This document shows positions 55,691 to 64,000 of a stretch of DNA of 64,000 nucleotides, in pieces. This DNA is from Mycoplasmatota bacterium (GTDB lineage Bacteria > Bacillota_I > Bacilli_A > Haloplasmatales > Haloplasmataceae). The notes under the pieces were generated by a model. The model saw nothing but the letters and a program-made list of their open reading frames with translations. It had not been told where the DNA came from and did not search any database. A program made the translations under genes and the position numbers. The stretch covers positions 2,177,156 to 2,241,155 of the forward strand of contig CP074573.1 of NCBI GenBank assembly GCA_018394295.1, read 5' to 3'. Each line of letters begins with the position of its first letter. Position 1 is the stretch's first letter.

Positions 55691-56180
55691 AACGATATTA
55701 TTTTATCACTAGGAACTTCAACTATTTGGTGACTGTCTACTTTAATTATAAAGCCTTTTATTTCTAGTAAACTTAAATCTACCATTGTTCGAGTTCCTGT
55801 TACGTCGTCATAGCTTTTTCTTAGTTGATCTTTTAAGTCTAAATCAACCTACTTTGGAAGTTGAAGATTCTCTATATAGCCTATATATTCTAAGTTAGCT
55901 TCTTCCACTTCTTTTTCACTTTCAATATCCAAATATATTTTATAGTTTATATATTTATTAAAAATAAAAGTAGGTAAAAGCCGAAAGATTGAAGTTTATC
56001 CATATCGTATAATGGTTTATCACCATACCAATTAAAACACAGACTTTCAGTTTTATTTGCTAATAATTCAGTATTATAACACCGCAGTTATCAAACTAAT
56101 ATATTAATATCAGTGTCAGTATCTAAAATATCAAATGTTCTTCCAAGTCAACATCTCATGTATCTTTTATAAGCAGTAAC
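55691..56180 (-). pseudogene. Decayed gene of unknown family
   Basis: Joined frames give TESLCFNWYGDKPLYDMDKL, then YKIYLDIESEKEVEEANLEY, an in-frame TAG after LQLPK, and finally MVDLSLLEIKGFIIKVDSHQ up to IISFE and a stop at 55691. At least one shift and one stop. No family recognised. Confidence 0.5.
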
Positions 56181-56250
56181 TGGATAATTATAATTTTATT
56201 TCAAGGAACCCCTCCTGCAGGCTAATATTAATAGCTTGTAATTACAATAC

Positions 56251-56565
56251 TTATTCTTTAAGTTTATCAATTAATTCTTTTATATATTTATTTATTTTTG
56301 GAATTATTTGCTGAATACTACTACTATTAAACCACGCATACTGAGAAAATACAGATTTACTCACTTTAATTTGCATATATGTTTTTATTAACGTATTTCT
56401 ACCTATATCTTCATAGTTAATTCTATTATGCAACAAATCAGATAAAACTTTAAAACAAATTACTTCATTACCATCTACTTTCATATTGAATTCTTCTATA
56501 TACTCAGAATAAGCATCTATTTCTTCAATTTCTTCATTATTAAAAACTACTTTTTCTTTACTCAT
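56251..56565 (-). CDS. Small acidic protein of unknown family
   Basis: 104 aa, starts MSKEKVVFNNEEIEEIDAYS, soluble, ends in a Lys-rich helix. The sequence upstream of ATG 56565 (AAGGTGAG) gives a moderate Shine-Dalgarno. Possibly an orphan immunity gene by context only. Confidence 0.5.
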   Translation of the reverse strand: MSKEKVVFNNEEIEEIDAYSEYIEEFNMKVDGNEVICFKVLSDLLHNRINYEDIGRNTLIKTYMQIKVSKSVFSQYAWFNSSSIQQIIPKINKYIKELIDKLKE

Positions 56566-56733
56566 TTACTCACCTTAAATAAATTATTAAATCAATTTCA
56601 TGCCTTGAATGGTTCTGTTCAAAAATACATAAATTTACTTATTATTTAAATTATATATTATTTTCTTTTTTGTGATGTAGATTATATGATAAACGGAACA
56701 TTCTACACCCGAGACTTGTAATTAATATCAAGT

Positions 56734-56871
56734 TTAATTATTTTTGATAACATTACAACATTGAGTAATTATTAAGCTTAATATAACGAAAAAAGCTGTG
56801 ATAGATATAATACCTATTGATCCAAATAATAAAGCTGACAAACTTTCAATAACATCTTCTTTAAATTTCAT
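56734..56871 (-). CDS. 45-aa single- or double-pass membrane peptide
   Basis: ATG 56871 with GGAGGG eight bases upstream. MKFKEDVIESLSALLFGS, then a long hydrophobic run, then ITQCCNVIKNN. The strong ribosome site and clean hydrophobic helix make it a credible small gene. It directly follows a decayed gene (stop at 56888). Confidence 0.5.
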   Translation of the reverse strand: MKFKEDVIESLSALLFGSIGIISITAFFVILSLIITQCCNVIKNN

Positions 56872-56887
56872 TATCTTAACCCTCCAT

Positions 56888-57072
56888 TTAATAACTTAAT
56901 AATGTATCACCAATAATTTTATTCGGAACAAAAGTAGATGGAAATTTACTTATTCCTCTAATAATTGGATTTATAGTGTTTTCAACTTCAAAAAGCCGGA
57001 ACCTACCATCATTCCACCAAAATTAAATGATGTTACACCTGTTGCTGATTGATCTAAACGAGCCTTTATCAT
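56888..57072 (-). pseudogene. Decayed gene fragment
   Basis: ATG 57072 reads MIKARLDQSATGVTSFNFGG and MMVGSGF, then a one-base shift leads to EVENTINPIIRGISKFPSTF and VPNKIIGDTLLSY with the stop. No family recognised. Confidence 0.45.
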
Positions 57073-57090
57073 ATTTAATCCATTAAACTC

Positions 57091-57258
57091 TTAATTGTTG
57101 TCACCAGCTACTAGAAGAGAATATACACCCATCACCTCTTCTCTGTTTAGTTTGAAAACCTTCTGTGTCGCATTAGCAAGCAAAACTAAACCTACAATTC
57201 CAACAATTACTAATTTAAATATAGGTACATTAGGAACAATTTCACTTTTGTATTAATT
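57091..57258 (-). pseudogene. Membrane protein fragment without a start
   Basis: Frame with EIVPNVPIFKLVIVGIVGLV, LLANATQKVFKLNREEV and an end at TAA 57091. No start codon or Shine-Dalgarno is left. Contains copy 2 of the 49-bp repeat. Confidence 0.4.
57131..57179 (-). repeat. Diverged direct repeat, copy 2
   Basis: Partner of 55303-55352, 1.8 kb away in the same orientation. Confidence 0.6.
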
Positions 57259-57259
57259 A

Positions 57260-57650
57260 TAAATTATGTTACCATAATTTTCAACATTTTGTAAATTTTT
57301 TATACTTATATCAGGTTTATTTCTTACATAACCATTTATAGACGAATAATTAAATATAGGAGAATATACAAACATCTAGGAAAAATTAAAAAAGGCTAGA
57401 TCCAAGACCTAGCACAGAAAATCAAATTTATAAATAACAATGTCTAAAGTTTATCGAGATATCCAGAGAACAACCAATTAGATGCTTTGATTCAAGCGTT
57501 TTAAATCCGTCTGTTCCTAATCTAAGGGATTGAAATAATGCATATGATTCATTAAGGAATACATATTGTATAACTGATGAGATCATATTAATCAGTTTGT
57601 TCAAAATTATATACTTTCAAATTTATTTTTATAATAAAACCTATATAGTC
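57260..57650. other. Intergenic, little of note
   Basis: A minus-strand frame of 52 codons (57428-57586) has no good ribosome site and is probably noise or a remnant. A short hairpin GCTAG/CTAGC with a T6 run on the minus strand lies near 57390-57413. Confidence 0.35.
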
Positions 57651-57651
57651 C

Positions 57652-57682
57652 AAAAAACAAAAAAAACTCCTCTTGGAGTTAT
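57652..57682 (-). terminator. Terminator of the rRNA-tRNA operon
   Basis: AACTCC and GGAGTT pair around a 4-nt loop with a long T run on the minus strand, just past the last tRNA. Confidence 0.88.
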
Positions 57683-57686
57683 CTAA

Positions 57687-57776
57687 TGGTGCCTAGGACC
57701 GGGGTCGAACCGGTACGGGATTTAACTCCCGCAGGATTTTAAGTCCTGTGCGTCTACCTATTCCGCCACCCAGGCA
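57687..57776 (-). tRNA. tRNA-Leu (UAA)
   Basis: Full cloverleaf with a long variable arm. The anticodon loop CTTAAAA gives UAA. The 3' CCA is encoded. Last gene of the operon. Confidence 0.96.
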
Positions 57777-57784
57777 TATAAAAT

Positions 57785-57858
57785 TGGAGCGAGCGAAGGG
57801 AATCGAACCCTCACAGTCAGCTTGGAAGGCTGAGGTTCTACCATTAAACTACGCTCGC
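57785..57858 (-). tRNA. tRNA-Gly (UCC)
   Basis: Acceptor GCGAGCG with CGCTCGC, anticodon loop CTTCCAA, CCA encoded. Confidence 0.96.
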
Positions 57859-57865
57859 AAAATAC

Positions 57866-57942
57866 TGGTCGGGAAGACAGGATTCGAACCTGCGACCTCT
57901 TGGTCCCAAACCAAGCGCTCTACCAAGCTAAGCTACTTCCCG
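57866..57942 (-). tRNA. tRNA-Pro (UGG)
   Basis: Acceptor CGGGAAG with CTTCCCG, anticodon loop TTTGGGA, CCA encoded. Confidence 0.96.
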
Positions 57943-57964
57943 ATTTTTATTTATTTAATTTTTA

Positions 57965-58041
57965 TGGCGCGCCCAGCAGGAGTCGAACCCACAACCTTTT
58001 GATCCGTAGTCAAACGCTCTATCCAGTTGAGCTATGGGCGC
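57965..58041 (-). tRNA. tRNA-Arg (ACG)
   Basis: Acceptor GCGCCCA with TGGGCGC, anticodon loop CTACGGA (A34 expected to become inosine), CCA encoded. Confidence 0.96.
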
Positions 58042-58047
58042 ATAAAA

Positions 58048-58123
58048 TGGCGGTCTCGACGGGAATTGAACCCGCGATCTCCTGCGTGACAGGCAGGCAT
58101 GTTAACCGCTACACCACGAGACC
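58048..58123 (-). tRNA. tRNA-Asp (GUC)
   Basis: Acceptor GGTCTCG with CGAGACC, anticodon loop CTGTCAC, CCA encoded. Confidence 0.96.
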
Positions 58124-58129
58124 ATTTTA

Positions 58130-58206
58130 TGGTGACCTGTACGGGATTTGAACCCGTGAATGCATGCGTGAAAGGCATGTGTGTTAAACCGCTTCACCAA
58201 CAGGCC
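58130..58206 (-). tRNA. tRNA-Glu (UUC)
   Basis: Acceptor GGCCTGT with ACAGGTC, anticodon loop CTTTCAC, CCA encoded. Confidence 0.95.
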
Positions 58207-58215
58207 GTTATTTAG

Positions 58216-58292
58216 TGGCGCCCCAACTAGGACTTGAACCTAGGACCCCATGATTAACAGTCATGTGCTCTAACCAACTGAGCTATTGAGGC
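58216..58292 (-). tRNA. tRNA-Asn (GUU)
   Basis: Acceptor GCCTCAA with TTGGGGC, anticodon loop CTGTTAA, CCA encoded. Confidence 0.96.
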
Positions 58293-58300
58293 ACTTTTTA

Positions 58301-58408
58301 GCCTAGCAGCGACCTACTTTCGCGTGAACTATCATCGGCGCTATAGAGCTTAACTTCTGTGTTCGGGATGAGAACAGGTGTTTCCTCTATGCTATTACCA
58401 CTAGACTA
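58301..58408 (-). rRNA. rrf: 5S ribosomal RNA
   Basis: Contains the conserved CCCGAACACAGAAGTTAAG loop and closing ends AGTCTAGTGG and CGCTGCTAGGCT. Ends are estimated within a few bases. Confidence 0.93.
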
Positions 58409-58492
58409 TGTTTTTTTCTTTGAGATTGATCTCTCAAAACTAGATAATGTAAGTAATTATATCATACTTGTATGATAATATTCGTATTTATT

Positions 58493-61383
<2,891 letters not shown>

Positions 61384-61630
61384 AATAATTCTAAATAAAT
61401 TTCTTTATTTAGTTACGCGCTTGTTCTTTGCTTAAGCTTTGTTTTTTGGTTGGTTTTACCCAACCTTTGTAAACACTGCTGTTGTGTTTACTTTCTTACA
61501 TTATCCAGTTTTCAAAGATCAATTTCTTTTTAGCTTATCGATTATATCATTTCCTAATTCATTGTCAACCAATAAATTTTTCCATATTGGAATTTAGGAA
61601 ATGTCTTTGACATTTTATTAAAAAAGTCTT

Positions 61631-61706
61631 TGGTGGAGCCTAGGGGATTCGAACCCCTGACCTCCTGCGTGCAAGGCAGGCGCTCTCCCAGCTAAGCTAA
61701 GGCCCC
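61631..61706 (-). tRNA. tRNA-Ala (UGC), in the 16S-23S spacer
   Basis: Acceptor GGGGCCT with AGGCTCC, anticodon TGC in CTTGCAC, CCA encoded. Standard rRNA spacer tRNA. Confidence 0.97.
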
Positions 61707-61732
61707 ACTTTTTTTATCTACACGCTTTTTTA

Positions 61733-61808
<76 letters not shown>

Positions 61809-61912
61809 ATCCTATTAGGGCTTCTTTTGAGAGTTTCATCTCTCAAAACTAAACAGAACTTTTGATTCAAGTTAAACCTTTGTGTGCTTTTTCTTTTTAT
61901 TCTTTCTCCTTA

Positions 61913-63446
<1,534 letters not shown>

Positions 63447-63567
63447 TTATTAATTAATATAATTAATTTCATTGGTTTTTTTGATTCTGTACTCAAAGGT
63501 TTTAACTTGTTCGTTTATTCAACGTTCTGTTTAGTTTTCAAAGATCTACTCACAATTACGCCATATT

Positions 63568-63596
63568 ATCATATCACTTATGCGCAATTTTGTCAA
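63568..63596 (-). promoter_or_regulatory. rRNA promoter a (closest to 16S)
   Basis: TTGACA, 17 bp ending GTGA, TATGAT. Confidence 0.85.
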
Positions 63597-63643
63597 CTTT
63601 TTTGTTTAATTTTATTTTATCGTTTTACCGACGACAATATAAG

Positions 63644-63672
63644 ATTTTATCACTTGTTTCCCTCATTGTCAA
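63644..63672 (-). promoter_or_regulatory. rRNA promoter b
   Basis: TTGACA, 17 bp ending GTGA, TAAAAT. Confidence 0.85.
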
Positions 63673-63720
63673 CAACTTTATTCATTTATTTTTTATGTTG
63701 TTTTAACATCGGGATTTAAG

Positions 63721-63749
63721 ATTCTATCACTGTTTTATTATTTAGTCAA
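63721..63749 (-). promoter_or_regulatory. rRNA promoter c
   Basis: TTGACT, 17 bp ending GTGA, TAGAAT. Confidence 0.8.
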
Positions 63750-63801
63750 CCACTTGTTTTTTCCAATTTCATTGATTTAAATTTTTGAAATAGCGAGATA
63801 G

Positions 63802-63830
63802 ATTGTATCACTTATATCCTATCCTGTCAA
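63802..63830 (-). promoter_or_regulatory. rRNA promoter d
   Basis: TTGACA, 17 bp ending GTGA, TACAAT. Confidence 0.85.
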
Positions 63831-63878
63831 CAACTTTACTCATTTATTTTCTTTGTTGTTTCAGTATCAGGATTTAAG

Positions 63879-63907
63879 ATTCTATCACTGTTTAATTACT
63901 TAGTCTA
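63879..63907 (-). promoter_or_regulatory. rRNA promoter e (outermost)
   Basis: TAGACT, 17 bp ending GTGA, TAGAAT. Sequence around it is a copy of the promoter c block. Confidence 0.7.
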
Positions 63908-63945
63908 CCACTTGTTTTTTCCAATTTAGTCGTCTAGTTTTTAGA

Positions 63946-63978
63946 ATCTTAACAGGTAATTATCTAGCTGTTAAGATG
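63946..63978. terminator. Hairpin upstream of the rRNA promoters
   Basis: ATCTTAACAG and CTGTTAAGAT form a perfect 10-bp stem. No strong U run; it may end a transcript coming from beyond the right edge or insulate the promoters. Confidence 0.45.
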
Positions 63979-64000
63979 AAATTGTTTATAATAGACCCTC

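Noticed and set aside
57428-57586. 52-codon minus-strand frame near the tRNA cluster
   Set aside because: No ribosome site and no recognisable family; surrounding DNA is decayed.

Overview
The window comes from a low-GC bacterium of the Bacillota/Mycoplasmatota border zone. UGA is used as a stop (for example at the end of the HAD gene at 37274), so this is not a code-4 mycoplasma. The gene neighbourhoods are Bacillus-like: pfkA-pyk after dnaE; a DUF2953 gene, gerW, an N6-DNA-methyltransferase-like gene and ackA; a CYTH gene, relQ, nadK and spx; and addB-addA. Several traits recall non-walled or halophilic lineages such as Haloplasmatales or Izemoplasmatales: atrophied Ig-like repeats on the oligopeptide-binding lipoprotein, a coiled-coil extension on the MalF-like permease and a coiled-coil insert in OppF. 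The lineage is an inference.

Layout. 1-3.2 kb: maltodextrin-type ABC importer (permease cut by the window edge, binding lipoprotein, DUF1189/MalA-like protein). 3.5-5.1 kb: pantothenate-type ECF S component plus type III pantothenate kinase. 5.1-6.9 kb: a tandem array of eleven tiny genes on the minus strand. Each encodes a leaderless peptide of 28-35 residues predicted to form a charged amphipathic helix, each has its own strong Shine-Dalgarno, and each end of the array carries a truncated unit. The array is driven by near-identical promoters whose transcripts would begin with a stem-loop, and it stops at a terminator shared with coaX. This is the most original element of the window. 6.9-23 kb: CorC/HlyC-like transporter, AddAB, a frameshifted lipoprotein, a GNAT protein, an MsmX/UgpC-type sugar ATPase with a PucR-like regulator, NAD kinase, RelQ, CYTH, Spx and TrpRS. 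23-31 kb: complete oligopeptide importer (DUF3899, OppF, D, C, B, A). 31.6-37.7 kb: MATE exporter, CIRCE-controlled ClpB, zinc-ribbon protein, HAD phosphatase, DUF2085 protein. 37.68-39.40 kb: a 1,724-bp IS1182-like element sitting in the loop of a terminator, with an 8-bp target duplication. 39.4-51.3 kb: Nudix, pyruvate kinase, phosphofructokinase, DnaE, acetate kinase, methyltransferase, GerW, DUF2953, AsnB and YidD.

51.3-57.6 kb is a decayed accessory region holding a truncated acetyltransferase, a ParB-like domain remnant joined to an immunity-like gene, another toxin-like tail followed by a small membrane protein gene, and several frameshifted membrane genes. It reads as a graveyard of toxin/immunity cassettes. 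57.65-64 kb is one ribosomal RNA operon on the minus strand (16S, tRNA-Ile, tRNA-Ala, 23S, 5S, then Asn, Glu, Asp, Arg, Pro, Gly, Leu tRNAs). It is preceded by five sigma-A-type promoters spaced 76-81 bp apart.

All calls rest on reading the sequence. No database search or folding program was run.
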